Assembly: GCF_002849655.1 (NCBI RefSeq)
Contig: NZ_PDNW01000001.1
Location: 310,001-374,000 of the forward strand
Direction: 5' to 3'
Source: Pollutimonas subterranea
Lineage (GTDB): Bacteria; Pseudomonadota; Gammaproteobacteria; Burkholderiales; Burkholderiaceae_B
Length of the DNA stretch: 64,000 nt
The translations under genes were made by a program, and so were the position numbers. Below, piece by piece: positions 36,952 through 49,284 of this stretch. Below the pieces are notes generated by a model. It was not told where the DNA came from. It saw only the letters and a program-made list of their open reading frames with translations, and did no database searches. Positions within the stretch are counted from its first letter, which is position 1, and every line of letters begins with the position of its first letter.

Positions 36952-37605
36952 ATGGCCTGGAATCGTGAAGAAATGGCAGCACGCGCTGCCCGTGAATTGC
37001 AAGATGGTTTCTATGTGAACCTGGGCATAGGCTTGCCCACGATGGTGGCCAATCACGTGCCGCAGGGTGTTGAAGTATGGCTGCAGTCCGAAAACGGCTT
37101 GCTGGGCATAGGGCAGTTCCCGACAGAAGACGAAATCGACCCTGACTTGATCAATGCCGGCAAGCAGACCATCACCACCTTGCCCGGTTCGTCCATTTTC
37201 TCCTCGGCGGACTCCTTTGCCATGATCCGTGGCGGCAAGATCAACCTGGCCATACTGGGTGCCATGCAGGTTTCCGAGAAAGGCGATCTCGCCAATTGGA
37301 TGATCCCCGGGAAAATGATCAAGGGCATGGGTGGCGCCATGGACCTGGTTGCGGGCGTGGGCCGGGTCGTGGTGCTGATGGAGCACGTGGCACGCAAGAA
37401 AGACGGCACGGAAGATATGAAGCTGCTGCCTGAATGCACGCTGCCGCTGACCGGCGTGGGCGTTGTCGACCTCATTATCACCGACCTGGGCGTCATGGAA
37501 GTGAGCGACAACGGACTCAAGCTCATCGAGCTTGCGCCAGGGGTCAGCGTTGACGAGATCCAGTCCAAGACCGGCGCCACGCTCGACGTGTCCGCGGTCA
37601 CCTAG
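36952..37605 (+). CDS. scoB: 3-oxoacid CoA-transferase subunit B
   Basis: This 217-residue subunit carries the catalytic glutamate E47 in LQSENGLLG, which forms the enzyme-CoA thioester, plus [17 protein letters not shown] and the [14 protein letters not shown] loop. The ATG at 36952 has a GGAG upstream. Together with subunit A it makes a complete transferase, probably for ketone-body or aromatic/fatty-acid breakdown given the nearby thioesterase and ETF-QO. Confidence 0.94.
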   Translation: MAWNREEMAARAARELQDGFYVNLGIGLPTMVANHVPQGVEVWLQSENGLLGIGQFPTEDEIDPDLINAGKQTITTLPGSSIFSSADSFAMIRGGKINLAILGAMQVSEKGDLANWMIPGKMIKGMGGAMDLVAGVGRVVVLMEHVARKKDGTEDMKLLPECTLPLTGVGVVDLIITDLGVMEVSDNGLKLIELAPGVSVDEIQSKTGATLDVSAVT

Positions 37606-37641
37606 GTCTCCAGCATCGCCGGCTTCCCAATAAGGATTATC

Positions 37642-39435
37642 GTGAATACCAACGTTTTTGCCGATCGTGTCCGTGCCCTGCAAGCTGCCATGAGTTCGCA
37701 TGGGGTACAGGCATGCGTGGTGCTGTCGTCCGACCCGCATTTGTCCGAATACCTGCCTGGTCATTGGCAAGGCAGGCAGTGGCTCAGCGGATTCGACGGA
37801 TCGGCCGGTACCTTGGTGGTGACCGAAAGCGACGCGGGCTTATGGACCGATAGCCGTTATTGGGAGCAGGCTGACAACGATTTGGCTGGCACGGGTATAA
37901 CCACCATGCGGGCGGGCGCGCCGGACGTGCCCGGACCCATCGAGTGGCTGGCCGCCACGCTGTCCGCCGGCGCTTGTATAAGCGTCGATGGGCAGGTGCT
38001 GGCCATCCGCACGCAGCGCCAATGGCAAGAGACGCTTGCAGGAACAGGAATCAAACTGTCGTGCGACCGCGATTTGCTCGACGATATCTGGGCGCAGCGG
38101 CCCGGCTTGCCGCAAGGTACCGTGTTCGAGCATCTGCCTCCGTTTGCCTGCCGGTCGCGGAAGGACAATCTGGCTGCGGTACGGACCGCCATGGAGCGCC
38201 ACAAGGCCGATTGGCACTGGATTTCATCGCTGGACGATATAGCCTGGCTATTCAATCTACGCGGTAACGATGTTCCCTATAACCCGGTATTCCTGGCTCA
38301 TGCCCTTATAGGCAAAGACAGTGCCCGTTTGTTCGTCGCACCGGGAAAGATCCCGGCCGAAATCGTGCAAGCGTTGCTGCAAGACGGTATAAGCATCGAA
38401 CCTTATGATGCCGTCGCGGGCGCCCTGGCGTGTCTCGCGGAAACGGAATTGCTGCTTTTCGATCCCGCAAGAACCACCGTAGGTGTGTTGGCCTCAGCCG
38501 CATTCGTCGGCAAGACCGAAGCGCTCAATCCTACACAACTGCTTAAATCGTGCAAGACGGATGCCGAAGTCGAGCACGTGCGTCGCACCATGGAGCACGA
38601 TGGCGCTGCCCTGTGCGACTTCTTTGCCTGGTTCGAGGACGCGCTAGGCGCGACCCGCATCACCGAATTGACCATAGACGAAAAGATTACCGAAGCGCGC
38701 ACTCGTCGTCCCAACTTCGTTACGCCCAGCTTTGGCACCATTGCCGCATTCAACGCCAATGGCGCCATGCCGCATTATCACGCGACCGACCGGTCGCATG
38801 CCGAGATAGAAGGTAACGGCTTGCTGTTGATCGACTCCGGTGGCCAGTACCTGGGCGGCACGACCGACATTACACGGGTCGTGCCAGTCGGGCAAGTCAG
38901 CGACGCACAGAAGCGTGATTACACCGCCGTGCTCAAGGGAAACATCGCCTTGTCGCTGGCTGTATTCCCGCGTGGCACCATGTCGCCCCTGCTGGACACG
39001 GTTGCCCGCATGCCCATCTGGCAAGCCGGTGCCGACTATGGACACGGAACCGGCCACGGCGTGGGCTATTTCATGAATGTGCATGAAGGCCCGCAGTCGA
39101 TTGCCTACCGTGCCACCGTCAACCCCGACATGGCCATGCAGCCGGGCATGATCACCTCTAACGAGCCTGGTTTGTATCGTCCGGGCATGTGGGGCATACG
39201 GATTGAAAACCTGGTGCTTGCCGTGCCGGCAGTCGAGACCGAATTCGGCGAGTTCCTGAAGTTCGAAACGCTCACCTTATGCCCGATCGATACGCGTTGC
39301 ATTGCCCTCGATTTGCTGACACAAGCCGAGCGGATGTGGTTGAACGACTACCATGCCGAAGTCCGCCGCCGTTTGCTGCCCTTGGTCAGCGGGCCAGCCC
39401 AAGACTGGCTGATCCAGCGTACCGCCGAAATTTAA
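37642..39435 (+). CDS. Xaa-Pro aminopeptidase, M24B family
   Basis: This 597-residue cytoplasmic metallopeptidase has two creatinase-like N-terminal domains and a C-terminal pita-bread domain. Metal ligands appear in LLIDSGGQYLGGTTDITR (two Asp), HGTGHGVGYFMNVHEGP (His), SNEPGLYRPG (Glu) and GIRIENLVL (Glu). The three-domain length of about 600 matches the eukaryotic-type XPNPEP rather than short PepQ. Start is GTG at 37642 with AAGGA upstream. It removes N-terminal residues before proline. Confidence 0.93.
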   Translation: MNTNVFADRVRALQAAMSSHGVQACVVLSSDPHLSEYLPGHWQGRQWLSGFDGSAGTLVVTESDAGLWTDSRYWEQADNDLAGTGITTMRAGAPDVPGPIEWLAATLSAGACISVDGQVLAIRTQRQWQETLAGTGIKLSCDRDLLDDIWAQRPGLPQGTVFEHLPPFACRSRKDNLAAVRTAMERHKADWHWISSLDDIAWLFNLRGNDVPYNPVFLAHALIGKDSARLFVAPGKIPAEIVQALLQDGISIEPYDAVAGALACLAETELLLFDPARTTVGVLASAAFVGKTEALNPTQLLKSCKTDAEVEHVRRTMEHDGAALCDFFAWFEDALGATRITELTIDEKITEARTRRPNFVTPSFGTIAAFNANGAMPHYHATDRSHAEIEGNGLLLIDSGGQYLGGTTDITRVVPVGQVSDAQKRDYTAVLKGNIALSLAVFPRGTMSPLLDTVARMPIWQAGADYGHGTGHGVGYFMNVHEGPQSIAYRATVNPDMAMQPGMITSNEPGLYRPGMWGIRIENLVLAVPAVETEFGEFLKFETLTLCPIDTRCIALDLLTQAERMWLNDYHAEVRRRLLPLVSGPAQDWLIQRTAEI

Positions 39436-39460
39436 TCAAAACCTCTTTATTCGTCCGTAA

Positions 39461-41215
<1,755 letters not shown>

Positions 41216-41226
41216 TCTATGCAATA

Positions 41227-41253
41227 TCCTGGCCCGGTATCATAGGGCCAGGA
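41227..41253 (+). other. Stem-loop after pyrG
   Basis: TCCTGGCCC (41227-41235) and GGGCCAGGA (41245-41253) form a perfect 9-bp stem with a 9-nt loop, 11 bp after the pyrG stop. It is followed by the palindrome CGGCATGCCG. There is no T-run, so termination would be weak or factor-assisted; it may protect the 3' end of the message. Confidence 0.5.
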
Positions 41254-41384
41254 CGGCATGCCGGGTCCGCGCAGCACCGGCGGGCCCGGTTTCTTGTCAA
41301 AAAACTCCGGATGTCCTTGTTTCGTGCGCCACCGCGGCGCTAAAATGATGGACACCACAATCATTGTCCTATCAAAGATTCTCC

Positions 41385-43001
41385 ATGTCACCCCAGTCCC
41401 CGCTCCAGTCTTCCGACAGTGGCCGTGTCCTGCCCGTGCGGCAGTCGTTGCTTGCCATGCTGGGTCTTTGTTTCGTCACGATGCTGGTCGCGGTGGACCA
41501 GACGGTGGTGGGTACGGCTCTGCCGACGATCGTCGCTGAACTGAACGGATTTGAGCTGTATGCCTGGGTGGCAACGTCGTATTTGTTGACGTCGGTCATT
41601 ACCATTCCGATCTTCGGCCGCCTGGGCGACTACCATGGCCGCAAGCCATTCGTCATTGCATCGATTATCGTTTTCACGGTGGCTTCCGCCTTATGTGGTA
41701 TTGCCGAGACGATGTTGCATCTGGTATTGGCGCGTGCCGTGCAAGGTATTGGCGGCGGAATGCTGATCGGCACGGCGTTCGCATGCGTCCCCGACCTCTT
41801 TACCGACACGCATGTGCGATTGCGCTGGCAGGTGTTGCTGACGGCTTCGTTTGGCGTCGCCAACGCGTTCGGCCCATCGCTGGGGGGCCTTCTTACCCAT
41901 TACATGGGCTGGCGTTCCGTGTTCTACGTCAATCTTCCAATAGGCGTGATCGGCCTGTATTTTATTTGGCGCTTTCTACCTCATATCAAGCACGTGCAGC
42001 GTGGAAAAATCCGGCTGGACTGGCAAGGTGCTGTCCTGATCGCGCTGGGCTTGGGCAGCCTGCAGCTATTCGTAGAGCTGGTGCCGCTTCATGGCGCCAG
42101 CCTGTCCATGGTTTTGCTGGGTGTGTTCTCGATTGCCGCATTCGCCGTGCTGGTCTATTGGGAGAAGCGCTGTGAAGAACCCTTGCTGCCCCTCGACATG
42201 TTTCGCAACAAGAGCCTGGTCGCCTTGTCGTTTCTTTCCTTCTTCACCGGTTTTGTGATGTTCACCTTGCTGTTCTACCTGCCGCTGCTGCTACAGGGCG
42301 GATTCGGCTTGAGCCCACAGCAGGTAGGCCTGCTTATTACTCCCTTGGTGGTATTCATAACCGTCGGCAGCATCGCCAATAGCCGTATCGTGGTGCGCCT
42401 GAAGTCACCCAATCACATCCTTTATCTCGGCTTTAGCCTGATGGCGCTGGCATGCGCCGGGATGTTGGTCACGGAGAAGATCACCTCACACTGGATCGTG
42501 GCTGTCTACATGATGCTGGGTGGTACTGGTCTGGGCTTCGTCATGCCTAATCTCACGGTCTTCGCCCAGGAGACAGCCGGCCGCGCATTGCTGGGCATCT
42601 CTACCGCACTCTTGCAATCAGTACGGATGATAGGCGGCATGTTCGGCTTGGCACTGGTCGGGACCGTGGTTGGACACTATCATGCGGGGGCGGTCCGCGC
42701 ATCCATACCGCAGGGCGAAGGAACGTCGTGGATGACTTTCCTGGAAGATCCGCAGGTCCTGGTCAGCCAGTCAGTGCAAAATGATTTCATGGCCCAGATG
42801 CAAGGTATAGGAATGAAAGGCGATGCCTTGATAGAGATCGCCCGTGCATCCCTGGTCTCGGCCGTTCACGGTGGTCTGGCGCTTACCTTGTTGACTGCGC
42901 TGGTTGCTCTCGCATGGGTATATCGTGTGCCGCATATGAGTTTCTCCCGCACTGCCGATACCGGTCAACTCGTCAAACCCAAAGCAAAGGGCCGGCCATG
43001 A
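41385..43001 (+). CDS. MFS multidrug transporter, DHA2 (EmrB/QacA) family
   Basis: This 538-residue protein is long enough for 14 membrane helices. DQTVVGTALPTIVAEL is the DHA2 motif near helix 1, GRLGDYHGRKPF is the MFS motif A loop, and SFGVANAFGPSLGGLLTHY matches motif C of drug antiporters. The start is taken at ATG 41385; TTG at 41364 is possible. The following MarR gene overlaps by ATGA, a typical pump-repressor pairing. Substrates unknown, likely toxic organic compounds. Confidence 0.92.
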   Translation: MSPQSPLQSSDSGRVLPVRQSLLAMLGLCFVTMLVAVDQTVVGTALPTIVAELNGFELYAWVATSYLLTSVITIPIFGRLGDYHGRKPFVIASIIVFTVASALCGIAETMLHLVLARAVQGIGGGMLIGTAFACVPDLFTDTHVRLRWQVLLTASFGVANAFGPSLGGLLTHYMGWRSVFYVNLPIGVIGLYFIWRFLPHIKHVQRGKIRLDWQGAVLIALGLGSLQLFVELVPLHGASLSMVLLGVFSIAAFAVLVYWEKRCEEPLLPLDMFRNKSLVALSFLSFFTGFVMFTLLFYLPLLLQGGFGLSPQQVGLLITPLVVFITVGSIANSRIVVRLKSPNHILYLGFSLMALACAGMLVTEKITSHWIVAVYMMLGGTGLGFVMPNLTVFAQETAGRALLGISTALLQSVRMIGGMFGLALVGTVVGHYHAGAVRASIPQGEGTSWMTFLEDPQVLVSQSVQNDFMAQMQGIGMKGDALIEIARASLVSAVHGGLALTLLTALVALAWVYRVPHMSFSRTADTGQLVKPKAKGRP

Positions 43002-43450
43002 GCGACGTTCCGCAACTGCACGTGATGCAGCAGCTGGGGCGTACCTATCGTGCGCTGATGTCTGCCTTCGAGGCCAATATTGGGCACTCGATGCCGCGCT
43101 GGCGTATTTTGCTGCATTTGCATCAGTGCGGTGAGGCCTCCCAGAAACAGCTTGCGCACGCCCTGCGGATCGACCCCGCTGCGCTCACGCGCCAGATAAA
43201 GGTTATCGAGAACAAGGGATGGATAGAGCGGCATAATGACGCGCAAGACAACAGGCTGACGAACGTAGCCTTGACCGCGGCGGGCACGGAAGTGGTGGAA
43301 CAAGCCATGCCCAAGCGCTCGGCGTTTATTGAACGGGCGCTTTGCGACTTGTCGCCCGAGGATATGCAGGCGCTTGGGGCGATGTTGAACGTCCTTGAGC
43401 AGCGCCTGCGCCAAGAGGCGGCCAGCGCGGCGGTTGACCCTAAATCCTGA
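42998..43450 (+). CDS. MarR-family transcriptional regulator
   Basis: This 150-residue protein has a MarR winged helix-turn-helix: MPRWRILLHLHQCGEASQKQ, LAHALRIDPAALTRQIKVIE, and the wing KGWIERHNDAQDNR. I use the ATG at 42998 overlapping the MFS stop. It most likely represses the pump operon; no operator palindrome was identified in the 169-bp region upstream of the pump. Confidence 0.92.
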   Translation: MSDVPQLHVMQQLGRTYRALMSAFEANIGHSMPRWRILLHLHQCGEASQKQLAHALRIDPAALTRQIKVIENKGWIERHNDAQDNRLTNVALTAAGTEVVEQAMPKRSAFIERALCDLSPEDMQALGAMLNVLEQRLRQEAASAAVDPKS

Positions 43451-43634
43451 ATCGGCTCGGCGAACCGATGCCGGGCGCCGCCTCCATGCAGGCGTGACAG
43501 GAAATAAAATTTCTAATCTTTTAAACTAAGGCAAGCGTCATGGTGCGCAGCACAGGTACAATCGGTCGTTTGCGTTCGGTGTCGCGGCGCTGGCCAGTAG
43601 ACCTGCGTGTCGCCATGCAAACTTCTCAGCGTAA

Positions 43635-44948
<1,314 letters not shown>

Positions 44949-44995
44949 ACCAACTCGACAGCCTGGCAGCAGCCGGGCTGTTTTCTGCGTAGAAC

Positions 44996-45322
44996 ATGCG
45001 ACTGCTATTGATCATCCTGGTCTTGTTGACCGCCATTACCCAATACCCGCTCTGGTGGGGCAAGGGCGGGTGGCTGCGCGTACAGGAACTTGAGCGAAAG
45101 GCAGCGAGCCAGCAAGAGACCAATGAAGCCCTGGTTGCCCGCAATAATGCGTTGCAAGCGGAAGTGCAGGATCTCAAGTCGGGCAAGGCGGCCATCGAGG
45201 AGCGGGCGCGCGGCGAGCTGGGCATGATCAAGGAAGGCGAGGTGTTCGTGCAGATACTGGCTCCGCATGAGCACGAGCCGGAGATCAGGACTCCCCAGAT
45301 TCCGGTAAAGCCCGGCAATTAG
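44996..45322 (+). CDS. ftsB: Cell division protein FtsB
   Basis: FtsB is a bitopic septum protein of the FtsQLB complex. The 108-residue product has one N-terminal membrane helix (about residues 3-20), then WWGKGGWLRV and a leucine-zipper-like coiled coil (about 28-70), then the conserved ERARGELGMIKEGEVF. Its last bases overlap the end of the convergent TadE-like gene by 4 nt. Confidence 0.93.
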   Translation: MRLLLIILVLLTAITQYPLWWGKGGWLRVQELERKAASQQETNEALVARNNALQAEVQDLKSGKAAIEERARGELGMIKEGEVFVQILAPHEHEPEIRTPQIPVKPGN

Positions 45323-46425
45323 GCCGTACAACACAAAATTACTCCACAAGCCGGATCATCGGGCGCTACGGCCAAGCCTGAAGACGGGGTGGTGGGCGTC
45401 GTACTGTCCGCAGGGCTGTTCGGCACCGAGCCGGCAACCGGCGCATTGGGTGTCTGCCCGTTTCCGGCCGGGGGCCATTGAGGCAGGGCATCTTCGGAGC
45501 TAGGCTGCGCCGTTCCGTCTGAGACGGGCGCCCCAGGCGCATCCATGCACCATAAGCCTTGGCAACTCACGACGGCGACCGGTAGGCCCGAAGGTGGCAA
45601 TTGCTCTTTGACGACCTTGCCATTGCCGAGGGACGGCCAGTCGACCGGATGCGACTGCATGACCAGGGCAATATCCTGCATGATCGGAATGTAGCCTCCG
45701 CGCGCCATGGCGTTCTGCCCATATGAGCTGCCTTGTGAACCGAGCAGGCGCATCAATCCCTTGATGCCGGGCAGGATGGGTTCGTGCAGATAGGTCAGGC
45801 GCAATACCAGCGTATTGGCCTGGAGAATATCCTGGCTTGACTGTGGGCCGCGGGGGGGTGTTTGCCCTTGTGCTGAAGCGCGTTGGGATTGTTCGGCCAG
45901 GTAGTTGTTGTTGATGGCGTGTAGGCCTGTTTCCTTCGCGATGGGCAGCGACGAATCGGAAAAATCACGAAAGGCTTGTGGCGTGGGGGAGAGTATCTGG
46001 ATGCGCCATGGCGCAGCGCCCGTAAGCCGCCGACGTTCGACCAGGGCCTGTTCCAGCCGCTGGACGGCCCCGGATTCCGACCGCGCCTTGCCAGACCGGG
46101 TCTCGGCAGTCCGGGTCGCGCCAGAGTCGGAAGCAAGCAATGGCAGTAACGCCTTTTCAAATGCCGATTCGATGGTGCTAGGCCGGGCGTGCGCCGTGAT
46201 GGCCGCGCGGCCCGCCTCGAGCAGGGCGAGGCTAAGGGCTTGCCGCTTGAAGAACCACTGTGCGACCTCTATGGTGCCCATGCCAAGCAGGAAAATGGGT
46301 ACGGCCACAACGGAGAACTCGATGAGGCTGGTGCCACCCTGGCGTGCCGGCGGCCTTGCAAAGAAGGCCGCCGCGCGCGAAGGGCGGCGCGGGCCTAGCC
46401 GGGGAAGTACATGGTTTAGACGCAT
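45319..46425 (-). CDS. TadE/TadG-like pilus-assembly family protein
   Basis: This 368-residue protein has a basic N-terminus, then GG-TSLIEFSVVAVPIFLLG, a TadE-like hydrophobic segment with a glycine before the cut site and glutamate at +5, as in prepilin-type substrates. VAQWFFKRQALSLALLEAGR follows. The rest is a soluble region, with a Pro/Ser/Thr-rich stretch (about residues 300-350) and the C-terminal CGVILCCTA. No other tad or flp pilus gene is in the window, so it is an orphan here. The family call rests on the N-terminal segment only. Confidence 0.75.
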   Translation of the reverse strand: MRLNHVLPRLGPRRPSRAAAFFARPPARQGGTSLIEFSVVAVPIFLLGMGTIEVAQWFFKRQALSLALLEAGRAAITAHARPSTIESAFEKALLPLLASDSGATRTAETRSGKARSESGAVQRLEQALVERRRLTGAAPWRIQILSPTPQAFRDFSDSSLPIAKETGLHAINNNYLAEQSQRASAQGQTPPRGPQSSQDILQANTLVLRLTYLHEPILPGIKGLMRLLGSQGSSYGQNAMARGGYIPIMQDIALVMQSHPVDWPSLGNGKVVKEQLPPSGLPVAVVSCQGLWCMDAPGAPVSDGTAQPSSEDALPQWPPAGNGQTPNAPVAGSVPNSPADSTTPTTPSSGLAVAPDDPACGVILCCTA

Positions 46426-46506
46426 TGGGCCAGTATGCCCGCGTCCGTAAACCAGGTCGATTGTGGATAGTGCCTAAGGGGAACGACACCAAAATGGCAT
46501 GCCGGT

Positions 46507-47442
46507 TCAGTGGACCGATTTGGGTTCGCCGTGAGACGTATCCAGGTTGTCGACGAATAGTCCGGCGCAGTCTACGGCATCGAACTGATACGGCTTGCCG
46601 CAGAAGCTGCAGGAAATATCAATGACCTCGCGTTCGCTCAGTATGTCCTCGATTTCGGCGCGGCCCAGCATACGCAGCATGTTGGCCACGCGTTCGCGGG
46701 TGCAAGGGCAATGCCACCGAACTTCTTGCGGTTCGAATGCAATCAGGTCTTCTTCCCAGAACAGGCGGTGAACCAGGGTGTCGGTGTCCAGGGCCAAAAG
46801 CTCGTCGTACTTGACTGTGCTTGCAAGGTGGCAAATTCGTGTCCAGGTTTCCTCGCGTGCTTCGTCATCCGCTTCCTGATCGTTTTCCGCCGTTCCGCCG
46901 TGGTGGGGGAGGCGCTGCAATAGGAGCCCGGCCGAATTCTGCGCGTCGGATGCCAGCCAGATACGGGTGTCGAGCTGTTCGGAATTGCGCATATAAAGTT
47001 CGAGCACCTGGGCTACCGAATCGCCTTCCATGGGAACGATACCCTGGTAGGGTTCAAGGTCGGTGGTGTCGCGGTTGGGATCCAGGACCACCACGAAACG
47101 GCCTTTGCCGTGTGCATTCAGCAATGATTGCAGGGTGCCGTCAGCGGGTATGTCGTGGCCCTCACGCAGCGTTACCGTGGCGCGTATGGACAAATCGGCC
47201 GTGCACTCGACCACGACCAGCGCAATCGGGCCATCGCCCTGCAATTGCAAAACCAGCGATCCATCGAACTTGATATTGGTGGCCAGCAAAACCGCTGCGG
47301 ATACGAGTTCGCCAAGCAGGCGCTGCACGCAGTCGGGGTAGTGTTGGTGGACCAGGCCGGCTTGCCAGGCGCCGGTGAGCTTTACGGCCTGCACTCGGGT
47401 GCTGTGGTCGGGCAGCAGATACTTTTTAAATTGATCAGTCAT
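46507..47442 (-). CDS. hslO: Redox-regulated chaperone Hsp33 (HslO)
   Basis: Hsp33 is activated by oxidation plus unfolding and holds damaged proteins. The 311-residue protein has the zinc cysteines in WHCPCTRERV (CxC) and CSFCGKPYQFD (CxxC) near the C-terminus, and the N-terminal domain with VKLTGAWQAGLVHQHYPD and AVLLATNIKFDGSL. A short palindrome GGCTAAA-TTTAGCC sits immediately before the ATG where a ribosome-binding site would be expected. Confidence 0.95.
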   Translation of the reverse strand: MTDQFKKYLLPDHSTRVQAVKLTGAWQAGLVHQHYPDCVQRLLGELVSAAVLLATNIKFDGSLVLQLQGDGPIALVVVECTADLSIRATVTLREGHDIPADGTLQSLLNAHGKGRFVVVLDPNRDTTDLEPYQGIVPMEGDSVAQVLELYMRNSEQLDTRIWLASDAQNSAGLLLQRLPHHGGTAENDQEADDEAREETWTRICHLASTVKYDELLALDTDTLVHRLFWEEDLIAFEPQEVRWHCPCTRERVANMLRMLGRAEIEDILSEREVIDISCSFCGKPYQFDAVDCAGLFVDNLDTSHGEPKSVH

Positions 47443-47496
47443 GGCTAAATTTTAGCCCATAACCAGGACCAGGCGCCTGAGCGCCGGCCCGTCCGC

Positions 47497-49170
47497 TTAT
47501 TTGCGTGATCCGTCGACGGCCCCGCTACGTTGCTGTTCGCGCGCCCGCAATATGTGGCGACGAATGTTCCCGGTATTGGTCAGCGGCAAGCTATCGACAA
47601 ATTCGATTTCACGGGGTGTCTGGTAAGACGCGAGATGCGTCCTGACATGTTCTTGCAGTTCTTTCTGCAGGTCCTGGGTGTTAAGCCCCTTGGCACTGTT
47701 GCGCAACACGACATAGGCTTTGACGAGCGCACCGCGGCTGTTGTCCGGCTTGGGGACGACAGCCGCACTGGAGACGGCGGAATGGCCCAGCAGGCAGTCT
47801 TCGATTTCTCCTGGCCCGATACGGTGGCCGGAGCTTTTAAAAATATCGTCGCTGCGCCCGGCATACCAGAAGTACCCGTCTTCATCGACCGAGGCCAAGT
47901 CACCGGTCAGGCACCAGTCTTTGGAGAATTTGCCTTGCGTTGCCGCCTCGTTACGCCAATAGCCCAGGAACAGGGCGGGATCCGGGTGCCGGTGTATATC
48001 GTAGCGATTAAGCGCGATTTCGCCGACTGTACCCACCGCGCACGGTTTGCCGTGAGAATCCAGTACGGCAACCTGATGCCCGGGATAAGGCCTGCCGATA
48101 CTGCCTGGCTTGGCGGGCCACTTCTTGTGGCTATTGCCGATAACGGCATTCATTTCAGTTTGGCCGAAGACTTCGTTGGGCGTTACGCCCAACGCCTTCC
48201 GGCACCATTCGAATACTCCGGCGTCCAGGCTTTCGCCGGTTGTCATGATGGCGCGCAAGGCAAGTTGATACCGGTCGCGTGGCGCCGGTAAGTCGTGCAT
48301 GATGAGCTTGATAATGGTGGGAAACAGGAAAGCGTTGGTCACGCGGTAGCGTTCCATGACCTCCAGGCAGCGGGTTGTTGAAAAGTCACCCAATGTTCCA
48401 ACCAGGCTTTGTCCAAAATAGAGAGAGGGCAACAAGGCATTCATGAAGCCGGCCGCACGCGACCACTCAATAGGGCTCCAGAACACGTCGCCCTTCTGGG
48501 GAAACCAGTTCTGTGCCGCAACAAAGCCGGGCAGGCTGCCGATAAGCGAGCCATGGGCAAGGAGCACACCCTTCGGGGCACCCGCTGTTCCCCCCGTGTA
48601 AAGCAACAAGGCGGCGGCATCGGATTTTGTCGCGGCGACCTTGAAGTCGGCAGGCTGACGTGCAAGCAAGGTACGCCACGGTATGATGGCTTCGTGGTCA
48701 AAACCCAGGGCAATGATTTGCGCCAGTGCCGGACACTGGAGCTGCGCGTCCAGCAGGGCAGGAGCGGCGGTGGCATCGACGATGGCAACGCGGGCATCCG
48801 CATCGCGCAACCGTGCTGCCAGCCCATCGGAACCTATGAGCGCGGGCAGGGGAACCGCTATGGCGCCGACGCTGAAGACGGCCATGCAGGCCGCCACGGC
48901 TTCCGGGCGCTGATCCATGATGACCGCGACGCGGGCGCCGGGCTGGACGCCCATTTTGACGAGCCCATGGGACAGCTTGTTGGTGGTTTCGGACAGCCGT
49001 GAGTACGTCCAGACCTCACGCTGTCCGACTTCGTTCTCGTGATAAATGGCGATACGCCGCCCTTCTTGCGGGTTCTCGGCCCAGCGGTGTACACACGCCT
49101 GTGCGATGTTGAATTGTGATGGGACAAACCACTGGTAAGTCGGGTACAGCACCGAGTATTGGTCGTTCAT
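47497..49170 (-). CDS. Acyl-CoA synthetase-like protein (ACSM type) with altered catalytic lysine
   Basis: This 557-residue AMP-forming ligase-family protein has a variant P-loop LLYTGGTAGAPKG (usual form TSGTTGxPKG), FGQTEMNAVIGN, TGDLASVDEDGYFWYAGRSDD and SSGHRIGPGEIE. In the A10 motif the usual TxxGKIxRR reads TNTGNIRRH: the catalytic lysine is Asn535 (codon AAC). It may be unable to form acyl-AMP efficiently, or may have another role. It lies 54 bp upstream of hslO on the same strand. Family call firm, activity doubtful. Confidence 0.85.
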   Translation of the reverse strand: MNDQYSVLYPTYQWFVPSQFNIAQACVHRWAENPQEGRRIAIYHENEVGQREVWTYSRLSETTNKLSHGLVKMGVQPGARVAVIMDQRPEAVAACMAVFSVGAIAVPLPALIGSDGLAARLRDADARVAIVDATAAPALLDAQLQCPALAQIIALGFDHEAIIPWRTLLARQPADFKVAATKSDAAALLLYTGGTAGAPKGVLLAHGSLIGSLPGFVAAQNWFPQKGDVFWSPIEWSRAAGFMNALLPSLYFGQSLVGTLGDFSTTRCLEVMERYRVTNAFLFPTIIKLIMHDLPAPRDRYQLALRAIMTTGESLDAGVFEWCRKALGVTPNEVFGQTEMNAVIGNSHKKWPAKPGSIGRPYPGHQVAVLDSHGKPCAVGTVGEIALNRYDIHRHPDPALFLGYWRNEAATQGKFSKDWCLTGDLASVDEDGYFWYAGRSDDIFKSSGHRIGPGEIEDCLLGHSAVSSAAVVPKPDNSRGALVKAYVVLRNSAKGLNTQDLQKELQEHVRTHLASYQTPREIEFVDSLPLTNTGNIRRHILRAREQQRSGAVDGSRK

Positions 49171-49284
49171 TGTCTATGGATTCAACTAAGGCATACAGAA
49201 GGCGCAATTTCCTTTATCGCAAGCATGAACGACAAGCAGGAACTGCGCAATCCCCATGACTTAGAAACCCGACGACCCTAGGGT

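Noticed and set aside
41216-41384. MarR operator upstream of the MFS pump
   Set aside because: The region has GC-rich stems from the pyrG 3' end but no symmetrical AT-rich site near a promoter.
47440-47460. AT-rich palindrome GGCTAAA-TTTAGCC directly before hslO as an RNA thermometer
   Set aside because: A usable hairpin would have only about five base pairs, and there is no visible ribosome-binding site in it to control; too weak to claim.
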